Shown here in pieces: positions 33,862 to 43,008 of a DNA stretch of 64,000 nt; the stretch's first letter is position 1; every line of letters starts with the position of its first letter. The translations under genes were made by a program, and so were the position numbers. This stretch comes from Myxococcales bacterium. GTDB taxonomy: Bacteria; Myxococcota_A; Polyangia; Polyangiales; Ga0077539. Location of the stretch: NCBI GenBank assembly GCA_016793325.1, contig JAEUKI010000047.1, positions 124,001 through 188,000 of the forward strand, in the 5' to 3' direction. The notes beneath the pieces were generated by a model, which searched no databases, was not told where the DNA came from, and was given only the letters and a program-made list of their open reading frames with translations.

Positions 33862-36213
33862 ATGGCACTACGAACCATCACGCAAGAGTGGCTCGACGCG
33901 CTGTCGGTCGCGCAGCTCGAGGCCGAGCTCCGTCGTCACAACCGGCTCTACTGGGACGAGCACAAGCCAGAGATCTCGGACTACGACTACGACAGGATTG
34001 TCAATCGACTGAAGCACCTGTCGCCCAAGTCGACGGTGCTCGACGAGATGGGCGCGAGCGCGCCGAAGCTCGAAGCGGCCACGGAAGACGGCGCGCCGCC
34101 GGTCCGTCACAAAGCGAGGATGCTCTCGCTCGACAAGTGCTACTCGCACGACGAGCTCGAAAAGTGGGGCGCGACGTTCGAAGGCAAGGTGATGGTCTCG
34201 CCGAAGTTCGACGGGATCGCGTGCTCGCTGCACTACAACGAGCGCGGCGAGCTCGAGCTCGCGGCCACGCGCGGCGACGGCGCGGTGGGAGAGAACATCA
34301 CGGCCAACGCGCGGGTGATCGAGGACGTCCCGACGAAGCTCGCGAAGGGGGCGCGTCGCGTCGAGGTGCGCGGCGAGATCTTCATGCGCTTGTCGGTGTT
34401 CGAGCGCTTCAAGGCCGAGGGCTTCGCCAACCCGCGAAACCTGGCGGCGGGCGCGATCAAGCAAAAGGACGTGGAGAAATCCAAGGCGTACGGGCTCTCG
34501 TTCGCCGCGTACGACCTCGTGGGAACCGACCACGAGACCGAGCACGACAAGATGGACGCGCTCGCGGAGATGGGCTTCACCGCGATCGAGAAGCGCGTGC
34601 TCGCGAAGGGCGAGATGGTCGCGGCGTACGAAGACATGGCCGCCCGTCGGAGCAAGCTCGATTTCGAGATCGACGGCGTTGTGTTCAAAGCGGACTCGAC
34701 GCGCGAGCAGCGGAGACTGGGCGCGACCTCGCACCACCCGCGCTACGCGATCGCGTACAAGTTTCAGGGAGACTCGGGGACGACCATCGTTCGCGAGATC
34801 GAGTGGAGCGTGTCGCGTTCGGGCGCGATCACCCCCGTTGCGCTGATCGATCCCGTGACGCTGTCGGGCGCGACCGTCTCTCGCGCGTCGCTGCACAACG
34901 CGGGCTTCATCGACAAGCTCTCGCTCAGCAAGAACGCCACGATCGTCGTGATGCGACGCGGCGGCGTGATCCCCAACGTCGAGTTCGTGAGCAAGCCCGG
35001 CGACGTGGCGTTCGAGCTTCCGACCACGTGTCCGTCCTGCGGAAACGACGTCCGCCGCGAGGGTGATTTCATCTTCTGCGGAAAGCCTCGTGCCTGCCGG
35101 AGCTCGGTCATCGGGCAGCTCTCGCACTACGCGGACGTTGTCGGGATCTTGGGCTTCGGCGACGCCGTTCTCGCGGGGGCGTTCGACCGAGGGCTGCTTC
35201 GACGACCGGCGGACTTCTACACGCTGACCGAGCGCAAGCTCCTCTCGCTCGACCGGATGGGAACGCGCCTCGCCAAGCGGCTGCTGCGCGAGATCGACCG
35301 CGCGCGAAAGCTCGACCTCGCGACGTTCTTGCGCGCGTTCGGGATGCACGAGGTCGGCAAGCTCGTGAGCGAGATCCTCGCGCAAAAATTCGAGACGCTC
35401 GAGCGGATCTACGAGGTGGACGAGGTCGAGCTCGCGACGATTCCGCGCATCGGACCCACGATTTCGAGGGCCGTCGTGAAGTCCGTCCGCGAGGCGAAGG
35501 ACGAGATCGAAGAGGCGCGCAAGCACGTCGAGATCGTGGCGCTCACCGATCGCCCCGCGGCCAGCGCCGCGGAGGTCTCGCGCGCGGGCGTTCGCGCGAC
35601 GCTCGCGGGGCTGAGCTTCGTGTTCACCGGCTCGCTCGCGACGCTGCGGCGCGCGGAGGCCGAGCGGATGGTGAAGGACCGCGGCGGCGTCGCGCAGGAC
35701 AACGTCACCAAGAACCTCGACTACCTCGTCGTCGGCGAGCAGCGCACGGACGAGAAGAGCAGCAAAGAGAAGGTCGCCGAGAAGTTCATCGAGGCGGGCG
35801 CGACGATCCGCGTGATCTCCGAGCGGGATTTTCTCGCGTTCGTGAAGGACGCGGACGCGCGCGGGGCCGACGAGCCGCCCGCGTCGCCAGCGCCCACGAA
35901 ATCAACGGACGCGCCCTCGCCCACGAGCGCGACGCCTCGGGAGCCAGCGGCGCCGACGGCGAGCGCGCCCTCGCCCGCGGCGCGACCGTTGACGCTCGAG
36001 TCGCCGGCGGCCCCCGCGCGAGCGCACACAAAATCGAGCGCGCCTGGAAAGCTCAAAGCGTCCGACCTCGCGCCGCGCGAGCTCAAGGACGACCCCGAGC
36101 CGGACCGGCGAAAAGAAGACCCCATGCTGCTCGCGCTGCTCGGCGGAATCCGTGCGCGCACAGCGCCTGCAGACAAAGCCAGCGACGACGGCAAAGACGG
36201 AGACGACTCGTGA
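33862..36213 (+). CDS. ligA: NAD-dependent DNA ligase LigA with disordered tail
   Basis: 783 residues, against about 670 for most LigA. The Ia-like helix RLYWDEHKPEISDYDYDRI binds NAD. The adenylated Lys115 lies in SPKFDG. The OB fold (IEWSVSRSGAITPVA), a four-Cys zinc finger (CPSC...CGKPRAC), helix-hairpin-helix repeats and a C-terminal BRCT domain (LSFVFTGSLATLRRAEAERM) are all in order. It seals DNA nicks in replication and repair using NAD. A Pro/Ala/Ser/Lys-rich tail of about 100 residues follows the BRCT domain and is probably disordered. The next gene overlaps its stop by 4 bp if the GTG at 36210 is used. Confidence 0.96.
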   Translation: MALRTITQEWLDALSVAQLEAELRRHNRLYWDEHKPEISDYDYDRIVNRLKHLSPKSTVLDEMGASAPKLEAATEDGAPPVRHKARMLSLDKCYSHDELEKWGATFEGKVMVSPKFDGIACSLHYNERGELELAATRGDGAVGENITANARVIEDVPTKLAKGARRVEVRGEIFMRLSVFERFKAEGFANPRNLAAGAIKQKDVEKSKAYGLSFAAYDLVGTDHETEHDKMDALAEMGFTAIEKRVLAKGEMVAAYEDMAARRSKLDFEIDGVVFKADSTREQRRLGATSHHPRYAIAYKFQGDSGTTIVREIEWSVSRSGAITPVALIDPVTLSGATVSRASLHNAGFIDKLSLSKNATIVVMRRGGVIPNVEFVSKPGDVAFELPTTCPSCGNDVRREGDFIFCGKPRACRSSVIGQLSHYADVVGILGFGDAVLAGAFDRGLLRRPADFYTLTERKLLSLDRMGTRLAKRLLREIDRARKLDLATFLRAFGMHEVGKLVSEILAQKFETLERIYEVDEVELATIPRIGPTISRAVVKSVREAKDEIEEARKHVEIVALTDRPAASAAEVSRAGVRATLAGLSFVFTGSLATLRRAEAERMVKDRGGVAQDNVTKNLDYLVVGEQRTDEKSSKEKVAEKFIEAGATIRVISERDFLAFVKDADARGADEPPASPAPTKSTDAPSPTSATPREPAAPTASAPSPAARPLTLESPAAPARAHTKSSAPGKLKASDLAPRELKDDPEPDRRKEDPMLLALLGGIRARTAPADKASDDGKDGDDS

Positions 36214-36653
36214 CCATGGAAGACCCGCGCGTAGCGCCCCGCTCGATGCGCTACCGATTCGAGCACACCGTCGACGAGCGCGCGATCGACGCGTACGGAC
36301 ACGTCAACAACATCGTCTACATCGAGTGGGTCCTCGAGGCCGCCTCGCAGCACTCGCGCGCCGCTGGCTGGGACGAGCCGCGCTATTTGCGCGAGAACGG
36401 CGCGTGGATCATTCGCCGACACGAGATCGACTATTTGCGCCAAGCGCGCGAGGGCGACTCGCTCGTGATCGAGACCTGGATCGAGAGCTACACCCGCATC
36501 ACCGCGCTGCGCGTGACGGAGCTTCGTACGCCGCTCGGCGAGGTCGTTTGCAGGTGCAAGACGACGTGGGTGTACGTCGCGCGGGACACGCTGCGGCCTG
36601 CGCGAATTCCCGAGTCGTTGCGAAGTGATTTCGAGGCGATCGCTGTGGAGTAA
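36210..36653 (+). CDS. Acyl-CoA thioesterase (4HBT hotdog fold)
   Basis: 147 residues. The motif DAYGHVNNIVYIEWVLEA, with the central Asp/His/Asn arrangement, marks the YbgC-like hotdog thioesterases. The remainder (ENGAWIIRRHEIDYLRQAR, then GEVVCRCKTTWVYV) fits the fold. It should hydrolyse acyl-CoA thioesters; chain length is unknown. A GTG at 36210 overlaps the LigA stop (GTGA), while an ATG at 36216 gives a form two residues shorter; both are plausible. Its position just downstream of ligA looks like operon placement without a functional link. Confidence 0.9.
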   Translation: MTMEDPRVAPRSMRYRFEHTVDERAIDAYGHVNNIVYIEWVLEAASQHSRAAGWDEPRYLRENGAWIIRRHEIDYLRQAREGDSLVIETWIESYTRITALRVTELRTPLGEVVCRCKTTWVYVARDTLRPARIPESLRSDFEAIAVE

Positions 36654-36664
36654 GCTCCGCGGCG

Positions 36665-38971
36665 ATGCTTCGGGAAGGGCACTCGTTTTCGTTCAAGCTC
36701 GCGCTCGCGCTCGCGCTCACCGCCCCGTGCGCGTGTCGCTATGCGCCGACGCAGTGCGAGATCCTGTTCGACACAAACGTCGATCGCGCTCGGGCGTCGA
36801 AGCTCGAGGTGTACGTGCTTCGCGGCGCGCTCACGATCGACGAGGTGCGCGCGAGGCTCGCGGGGAGCGCGACGGGCGCGCTCACGTACCGAGGCAGCGG
36901 CTGGCCCGTGACGGCGACGGTCGTCCCGCCGTCGGGCGGGCCACGCTCGGGCGTCGTGACGGTGTTCGCGACGATGGACGTGGGCGCGAGCTCCGATCGC
37001 GGCGCCACGCAGATCGAGCGACTGCATCGATTTTCGCTGGTCGAACGACAGCCACAGCGCGGCCGCATCGTGTTCGACACGCGATGCACCGACCGCGCGC
37101 AGGGGTGCACGACCGCTGGCGAGTGCACGGTGTCGCGCAGGTGCCTCGAGCTCGGCGCGACCTGCGGCGACAACGGCGAGTGCGTCAACGTCGAGCTCCC
37201 GGTGGTGACCACGCCAGCGCCGTCCGAGCGCGACGGCTCGTTCGGCGGCGACGCGACGGTGGCGGACGTGACGGTGCAACGAGACGACGCGGGCCCGAGC
37301 GACGTGAGCGCCAACGACAGCGCCAGCGACGCGGCGGACGTCGCAGACGCGCCGAGCGACTCGGGGCTCGACATCGACGCGATTCGGTTTCGACCCGTGA
37401 GCCCCATGAGCGGGAGCGTCACGAGCTCGCAGCAGCCGACGCTGCGCTGGTCGAATACGAATCCCAGTATTCAAAGCACGGTCGAGCTGTGTCGCGACCG
37501 CGCGTGCACGACGCCCACGCTCATCGACGCGGACGGAAACGCCGTTCGCCCGCCGGCGGCGCTGACGCCTGGCGCTTGGTTCTGGCGCGTGCGCGCGAGG
37601 CTCGGCGCGCGGCGGTCGACCATGGTGAGCGCGCAGTGGCAGCTGTGGATCCCTGCGCGCGCGGCGACGCCCGACACGGACACGGTGCTCGGGACGCGCT
37701 TCGACTGCAACGGCGACGGGATCGCGGACATCGTCGGCTCGGGCCCGCTCGCGGTGCGCGGCGGAGTCTCGAGCGCGGGCGTCGTTCACGTGTGGCACGG
37801 CGCGGTGACTCCGCCGACGAGCCCTGCGCGGACGCTCACGGGGACCAACCTCCGCGAGAACTTCGGGGCGAGCATCGCGGACGCGGGCGACGTCAACGGC
37901 GACGGGTACAGCGACTTGGTGATCGGCGCCACGTTCTACGACCCTGGCGGGATGCCCGGCCTCGGCGCGGCGCGCGTGTACACGGGATCGCCGACCGGCA
38001 TCAGCGCGGCGCCATGGTTTACGATCACGGGGCGCGTCGCGGGCGATCGGCTCGCGGTCGTGACGGGCGGCGGAGATTTCAATGGTGACGGGTACGGCGA
38101 CGTCGCCGTGGGCGCCCCGACGGGCACCAACGGCACGAGCCGCGCGGTTGGGTACGTGCTCGTGTACCAGGGCGGGCGTGACACGATGCAGCTCGCAGCG
38201 GCGCTCACCGAGGCAGACTCGTTCGGGTCGGCGCTCGCCGTTGTCGGGGATCGTGACGGCGATCAATTTCCGGAGCTCGCCGTCGGACAACCGCGCGCGA
38301 TGATGGCCGGGAGCGAAATCGGTTCGGTGCTGGTCTACCGCGGCTCGCCCTCGGGGCTGACCCGAACGCCGACGATCGTGACGGACACCGTCGTGAACAC
38401 TCGCTTCGCAGAGTCCGTTGGAAACGGCGGAGACATCAACGGCGATGGACTCGCCGAGCTGCTCGTGGGCGTTCCGGGGGCGTCGCCGATGGATCGGTTG
38501 AACGTCGGCGAGCTGCGGGTGTTCTACGGGCGAGACGCGCTGCCGGTGCAGTCGATCACCGGTCGCGTCGCGGGCGACGAGTTCGGGAGCACGGTCTCGA
38601 CGGCGGGAGACATCAACGCGTCGGGGCGATGGTCGGTGCTCGTCGGCGCGCCGATCGCCAATCCAATGAGCCGAACACGCGCGGGCGAAGTGCACTTGTT
38701 CTTCGCATCGGTGACGGGGCTCCTCGCGCCGGCGGTGCGCGTGCTTCCGGGGTCGGGGCCCGGCGACGAGCTCGGTCGCGCGCTCGGAGGACCGGGCGAC
38801 GTCAACGGCGACGGGAGGGCCGACATGCTCGTGGGTCTCCCCACGGCGAACACCGGCCGAGGAGCGATCAGCGTGCTCGCAGGGGACAACGACGCGATCA
38901 ACCCCGCGCGATCGTTTGTCGTCAACGGAGAGCTCGACGGAGACCGGCTCGGGGGCGCGGTGCTTCGCTGA
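36665..38971 (+). CDS. FG-GAP propeller lipoprotein, copy 2
   Basis: 768 residues. The signal ends in LALTAPCAC. A beta domain is followed by a Cys segment (LGATCGDNGECV) shared with the Cys-rich protein at 32.4 kb, then an Asp/Ser linker (SDVSANDSASDAADVADAPS). A beta-sandwich block (SQQPTLRWSNTN) and seven FG-GAP blades of DVNGDGYSDLVIGA type follow, mostly with DxNGDG calcium loops. It is homologous to the protein at 25.3-27.4 kb along the sandwich and propeller, but it ends cleanly after the last blade (DRLGGAVLR). Probably a surface Ca2+-binding adhesin-like protein; the partner is unknown. Confidence 0.87.
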   Translation: MLREGHSFSFKLALALALTAPCACRYAPTQCEILFDTNVDRARASKLEVYVLRGALTIDEVRARLAGSATGALTYRGSGWPVTATVVPPSGGPRSGVVTVFATMDVGASSDRGATQIERLHRFSLVERQPQRGRIVFDTRCTDRAQGCTTAGECTVSRRCLELGATCGDNGECVNVELPVVTTPAPSERDGSFGGDATVADVTVQRDDAGPSDVSANDSASDAADVADAPSDSGLDIDAIRFRPVSPMSGSVTSSQQPTLRWSNTNPSIQSTVELCRDRACTTPTLIDADGNAVRPPAALTPGAWFWRVRARLGARRSTMVSAQWQLWIPARAATPDTDTVLGTRFDCNGDGIADIVGSGPLAVRGGVSSAGVVHVWHGAVTPPTSPARTLTGTNLRENFGASIADAGDVNGDGYSDLVIGATFYDPGGMPGLGAARVYTGSPTGISAAPWFTITGRVAGDRLAVVTGGGDFNGDGYGDVAVGAPTGTNGTSRAVGYVLVYQGGRDTMQLAAALTEADSFGSALAVVGDRDGDQFPELAVGQPRAMMAGSEIGSVLVYRGSPSGLTRTPTIVTDTVVNTRFAESVGNGGDINGDGLAELLVGVPGASPMDRLNVGELRVFYGRDALPVQSITGRVAGDEFGSTVSTAGDINASGRWSVLVGAPIANPMSRTRAGEVHLFFASVTGLLAPAVRVLPGSGPGDELGRALGGPGDVNGDGRADMLVGLPTANTGRGAISVLAGDNDAINPARSFVVNGELDGDRLGGAVLR

Positions 38972-38985
38972 GCGACAGCGCGCGC

Positions 38986-40293
38986 TCAGAGCTTGTGGCT
39001 CGCGCGCACGCGGGACACTTCGGCGCGGCTCGGGTTGAGCCGCAGAAATCCGTGGTCTCCGTCGACGAGCACGAGGTCTCCGTCCGCGACCCACTTGAAG
39101 AGCCCGCTCACCGCGGCCACCGCGGGGACGCCCAAGAGCCCCAGCATCGTGCGCGCGGAGTCCGTCGTGACGGGCTCGCTGAGGGCGATGCCCGCGAGCC
39201 CTGCTTGCGCGGTCACGAGCAGGTCGAACGCGGTCAATCGATCGCCCACGAGCACCGCGCCGCGCGGGATCGCGCCGCGTCGATCGGGTTCGCAGAGCAT
39301 GGCGAGCGCCTCGCACACGTCGGAGATCTCGCGAGCGCGGTCTTCGAGCATCCCGACCCCCGTGCGGGCGGCCTCGCGCGCGGCCTCGCCGCCCACGGTC
39401 TGTAGCGCGATCGACAGGGATTTTCCCTCGTCGACGAGCTCGAGCACGCGCTCGCGGAGGCGCCCGTCGGCGACGATGGTGCGCACGAGCTCGAGCTGCG
39501 AGTGATCGAGGCTCTGCGCCCGCGCGCGAGCGACAAGCGTGACGAGGGTGTTGTTCGCGTGGGTGATCGCGGCGTCGAGGGCCTCGATCGAGCGCTTGCG
39601 CGAGGGCTTCTCGCCGGGCGCGGGGCGAGACGCGGGCCGGCGCATCGCCGCGACCATGCCGACGGCGCTGCCTGCGAACACGGGGCGCGCGGGGAGCGTG
39701 ACGCGACGCGTTCCACCGCCGGGGGTCGTGCGACGTTCGCCGCGGAGGGCTTCGCGCAGGTGCGCTCGCTCGGCGGCCGCGGCGATGGGCGCGGTGAGCG
39801 CCGCGGCGAGCTCGATCTCGCGCTCGTCGAACGCTGGCTCTTTCGCGCGCTGCAGGACCAGCGCGCCGAGGGGCCCCTGCGCGCCCGCCACCGGAACCGC
39901 GAGGAAGATCGGGAAGCGCTCTTCACCCAACGAGGGAAAATGCAGGTAGTTTACGTGCTGCGTCGCGTGCGCGGTGGTCACTGGGCGCATGCACTCGACC
40001 GCGGTCCCCGTGATTCCCTCGCCCACGACGAGGCGCACTTCGCCGAGCGCCGTCGGGGGAAACCCGACGTTTCCACGCATCACGAGGTCGTCGCCTTCGA
40101 GCAAATAGATCGAGCACACGTCCGCGCGAACGATGGACGCGATGCGCCTCGGCAGCTCGTCGAGCGACGTCGCGAGGGGGCACGGCTTCGCGGCGAACGC
40201 GACGAGCTCGAGCACACCGTCGAGCCTCGCGGCGTCGCCGCGGGCGTGAATGCGCACGGCCGGTGCGCGATCAGGAGAGCGCTTCGTGGTCAC
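38986..40293 (-). CDS. GAF protein with degenerate PTS enzyme I parts
   Basis: 435 residues from a GTG start. An N-terminal GAF domain (about 25-165; VRADVCSIYLLEGDDLVMRG, VVGEGITGTAVECM) is followed by a basic linker. Then comes a helical region and a swivelling domain like those of PtsP/PtsI (GAVLVGDRLTAFDLL, GLLGVPAVAAVSGLFKWVAD, GDLVLVDGDHGFLRLNP). In enzyme I this swivel carries the phosphorylated His in GGxTSHxAI. Here the matching stretch reads PVTTDSARTML, with Ser at the His position, and the PEP-binding barrel is absent. It is therefore probably a sensor or scaffold that cannot phosphorylate. The start lies beside a GGGGACAG sequence reminiscent of the 18-kb element. Confidence 0.72.
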   Translation of the reverse strand: MTTKRSPDRAPAVRIHARGDAARLDGVLELVAFAAKPCPLATSLDELPRRIASIVRADVCSIYLLEGDDLVMRGNVGFPPTALGEVRLVVGEGITGTAVECMRPVTTAHATQHVNYLHFPSLGEERFPIFLAVPVAGAQGPLGALVLQRAKEPAFDEREIELAAALTAPIAAAAERAHLREALRGERRTTPGGGTRRVTLPARPVFAGSAVGMVAAMRRPASRPAPGEKPSRKRSIEALDAAITHANNTLVTLVARARAQSLDHSQLELVRTIVADGRLRERVLELVDEGKSLSIALQTVGGEAAREAARTGVGMLEDRAREISDVCEALAMLCEPDRRGAIPRGAVLVGDRLTAFDLLVTAQAGLAGIALSEPVTTDSARTMLGLLGVPAVAAVSGLFKWVADGDLVLVDGDHGFLRLNPSRAEVSRVRASHKL

Positions 40294-40495
40294 GGGGACA
40301 GAAGTGAATAACTCAATTCGCAGAGCGCCGGATGCACCCAACAACACTCGCGCGAGCGGCGCTCGGTCGTCGGTCGCTGTGCAGCCGAGAATATCCAGCG
40401 AATCGCCGCACCGATCGACCCCGTGAGCGTCGGGCGAGCTCCGCTCGGACAGCGCTCGCGTCGGTCCGCGAAAGGGCCGCTGCGCGTGCCGCAGA

Positions 40496-41275
40496 TCACA
40501 GCCACGCGTCGAAGTCCGCGAAGTTTCGGCCGGTCGCGTGCTCCGCGCCGAACAAATCCCCGACGATTCCCAGGCGATTCATCCAGAACGTCCGAAACCC
40601 GAACCACGCAGCGCCCGCGGCGTCCCATGGCCCGAACGCCGCGAACGCGATCTCGTTGCGCGCCAGCCCGAAGGCGTCGACCGCGAGCTGATACGCCCGC
40701 GGCGATGGCTTGAGCGCGCGAGCTCGATCCGTGCTCAAGAGCTGGTCGAACGCTCCACGGAGCTGGCTCCGATCGAGCAGCGCCTCGAGCATCCTCGGGG
40801 TGTAGTTCGCGAGCGGCGCGAGCCGCAGTCCGCGCGCACGAAGCGAGGCGAGCGAGCCTCGCGTATCGGGCCAGAGTTCGAGCTGTTCGTACACGGCGAC
40901 CAATGCTTCGCGCGACGCGCGGTCGAGCTCGAGTCCCGACGACGCGAGCGTGTGCTCGAGCGCCGCGGCCGTGATCGACCGAAAGTCCCGGTAGTGTTCG
41001 GCGGCTTGGTGAACAAACGCATACTCGAACTGCCGCGCTCGCCAGCGCGCAGCGACCTCCGCGCCGCGCGACGGAAAGTGCGCTTCGCACGCCACCGCGA
41101 CGCGACGCGGGTCGAACAGCGTAAACAGGTCGAACGCCACCGCGCGCACCGCCGGGCGCGCTGCTCGACCGCGCGTGGCGAGCGCGCTCGTGTTCGCGCA
41201 CGACGCGCTGGCGGACGCGAGCGACAGGCACTCGATCAACGAGCGCCGTGACAAGAGACGAAGTGCATCGGACAT
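40496..41275 (-). CDS. HAD-type haloacid dehalogenase-like protein with Tat-like signal
   Basis: 259 residues. The catalytic core resembles type II 2-haloacid dehalogenases: AFDLFTLFDPR with the nucleophilic Asp, LAPLANYTPRML, the Lys in RARALKPSPRAYQ, and FGPWDAAGAAWFGFRTFWMN in place of the usual SSNxWDxxGAxxFG. The N-terminus has LSRRSLIECLSLASASASC, a twin-arginine motif followed by a lipobox-like Cys, which would be unusual for this normally cytoplasmic family. It may dehalogenate or hydrolyse a small acid. It is divergent from a LysR regulator, a plausible controller. Confidence 0.78.
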   Translation of the reverse strand: MSDALRLLSRRSLIECLSLASASASCANTSALATRGRAARPAVRAVAFDLFTLFDPRRVAVACEAHFPSRGAEVAARWRARQFEYAFVHQAAEHYRDFRSITAAALEHTLASSGLELDRASREALVAVYEQLELWPDTRGSLASLRARGLRLAPLANYTPRMLEALLDRSQLRGAFDQLLSTDRARALKPSPRAYQLAVDAFGLARNEIAFAAFGPWDAAGAAWFGFRTFWMNRLGIVGDLFGAEHATGRNFADFDAWL

Positions 41276-41387
41276 CGCGCTCGACGGTGCGCGTCGGCGC
41301 TAGCGCGCGCCACCCGCGAGCGCGCAGACAGGCTCTGCAAAATTGCACAGCTCGTCCAGCGCTCGAACGCGCGGTAGCCTCCGTGCG
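41276..41387. promoter_or_regulatory. Divergent promoter region between HAD gene and LysR regulator
   Basis: 112 bp between divergent starts, the usual layout for LysR autoregulation and control of the neighbouring gene. A T-N11-A-like site could lie around 41335-41350 (GCAAAATTGCACAG), AT-richer than its surroundings. The assignment is inferred from position. Confidence 0.35.
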
Positions 41388-42278
41388 GTGGCTGATTGGG
41401 ACGACCTCCGCTTCGTGTTGGCGCTGGCGCGGCACAAGACCCTCTCGGCGGCGGCGCGCGAGCTCGGGGTCGCGCAGACGACCGTCGGCCGCAGGCTCGA
41501 CGCGTTCGAAGCGACCCTGGGGGCTCCCGTGTTCGAACGAGAGCCGAGCGGGTTCGCGCTGACCGAGCTCGGGCTCTCGGTGCGAGCGCACGCCGAGCGC
41601 ATGGAAGAGAGCGTGCTCGCCGTCGCCCGCGTCGTCGAAGGCCGAGACGCTCGCGCGAAGGGACGCGTGCGAATCTCAGCTTCGGAGTGGCTCGTGCAAC
41701 GCGCCCTCGTGCCCTTCGCCGCGAGGGCTTGCGCTGCGCTCGAAGCGGTCGAGCTCGAGCTGGTCGCTGACGCCCGCCACGTCGACCTCGCGCGGCGCGA
41801 GGCGGACATCGCGCTGCGCCCGAGGCGATTCGATCACGACGCGATCTACCAGCGCTCGGTCGGCCGAATCGCGTTCGGGCTGTACGCGTCTCGAGCGTAT
41901 CTGGCGCGCGCCCCCGAGCTTCGCTTCGACCTCGCGTGCGAAGGGCACGCGGTGCTCTGCATGCCAGAGGACGTGGGCGACGCAGCGCGCGCGTGGCTGC
42001 AGCCGCTCACTGCGCGGGCGCGAATCGCAGCGCGCGCTAACGGCCGCGAGGCGCTCGCGTCGCTCGCCGCTCGGGGGCTCGGCCTCGCGTGCCTCCCGCG
42101 CATCCTCGGCGACGCGATGGATGAATTGGTGTGCGTCGATACGCCGACGCCTGCTCCGACGCCGGTGCTACGCATGGGCGTTCACCGCGACGTGCGACGA
42201 GCGCCTCGCGTCGCGGCGGTGTGCGCGCTGCTCGACGAGCACCTGCGATCGCTGCGACTCGACGCCCGCGCGACGTGA
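41388..42278 (+). CDS. LysR family transcriptional regulator
   Basis: 296 residues from a GTG start (VADWDDLRFVLALARH). The N-terminal winged helix is clear: TLSAAARELGVAQTTVGRRL, then FEATLGAPVFEREPSGFALT. The C-terminal effector domain starts near residue 90 (GRVRISASEWLVQRAL). It is about the family's usual 290-310 residues. It likely controls the divergent HAD gene; its effector is unknown. The in-frame extension to 41343 is not needed for the domain. Confidence 0.93.
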   Translation: MADWDDLRFVLALARHKTLSAAARELGVAQTTVGRRLDAFEATLGAPVFEREPSGFALTELGLSVRAHAERMEESVLAVARVVEGRDARAKGRVRISASEWLVQRALVPFAARACAALEAVELELVADARHVDLARREADIALRPRRFDHDAIYQRSVGRIAFGLYASRAYLARAPELRFDLACEGHAVLCMPEDVGDAARAWLQPLTARARIAARANGREALASLAARGLGLACLPRILGDAMDELVCVDTPTPAPTPVLRMGVHRDVRRAPRVAAVCALLDEHLRSLRLDARAT

Positions 42279-42403
42279 CCCGAGGCGATCAGCGACGCAG
42301 CGCAGCGGCGAGGAGTTCGGGCGTCGTGGGCTCGCGCGTCGGTTCGCGACGCGCGTTCGCGCAGCACGATCCCACGCTATCCTGCGTAGACGAGGTCTGC
42401 CAC

Positions 42404-42793
42404 GTGGGGCTCTTCAACACGGTCAACCAGCGGCTGCTCTGCCCGTACTGCACGCGATTTCACGAGTTCGAGTCGGAGTTTCGCTACGGGACGCTGAAGT
42501 TGTCGCGCTATCGAGTCGGTGATGCGTTGGTGTGGGGCGACTATCCAGAGACAGGGAGCCCGATTCACAACGAGGTGATCGTGTTGGGGTTGACGATCCC
42601 GAGTTGCTTCGCGCGGCGAGAGGACCGCTACCAAGCGATGCTCACGACGTACATCCACGTCCACTACGGCCGAATTCGCCGGGTGTGGTGGTCCAATGGC
42701 GGTCTCGAGTGGCTCATCGCTGAAAACGACCTCGTCGAAAGCGACGGTCTGCGCCGCGAGTACGTCGAGTTCGATGACGTCGCGAGGGTGTGA
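42404..42793 (+). CDS. Hypothetical protein with CPYC motif
   Basis: 129 residues from a GTG start (VGLFNTVNQRLLCPYC). A CPYC pair near residue 13 could bind zinc as half of a ribbon, or mimic a thiol-redox site; no second CxxC is present in this protein. The rest is strand-rich and aromatic (FHEFESEFRYGTLKLSRYRV, YIHVHYGRIRRVWWSNG). I do not recognise a family. It follows the LysR gene by 125 bp and has no clear partner. The longer frame from 42131 overlaps LysR and is shadow sequence. Confidence 0.6.
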   Translation: MGLFNTVNQRLLCPYCTRFHEFESEFRYGTLKLSRYRVGDALVWGDYPETGSPIHNEVIVLGLTIPSCFARREDRYQAMLTTYIHVHYGRIRRVWWSNGGLEWLIAENDLVESDGLRREYVEFDDVARV

Positions 42794-43008
42794 TTGCGGT
42801 TCGCGCGCAGCGGAGTGACCGCAAGAGAGCAAGCGAGCGAAGCGACGGCCGGGAGCCAAGGAGGCTCGGTAACAGCGCGAGTTTCGTCAGCGAATTTACA
42901 GGATACGCGCATCGAGCGCAGACGCTCCTCCGTGACTCACCGAGAACGCACGAACCGCGATCACACCCGTCGTGGGTGCGTACGCGCCCCCGCTCTCCCT
43001 CGCGACGC

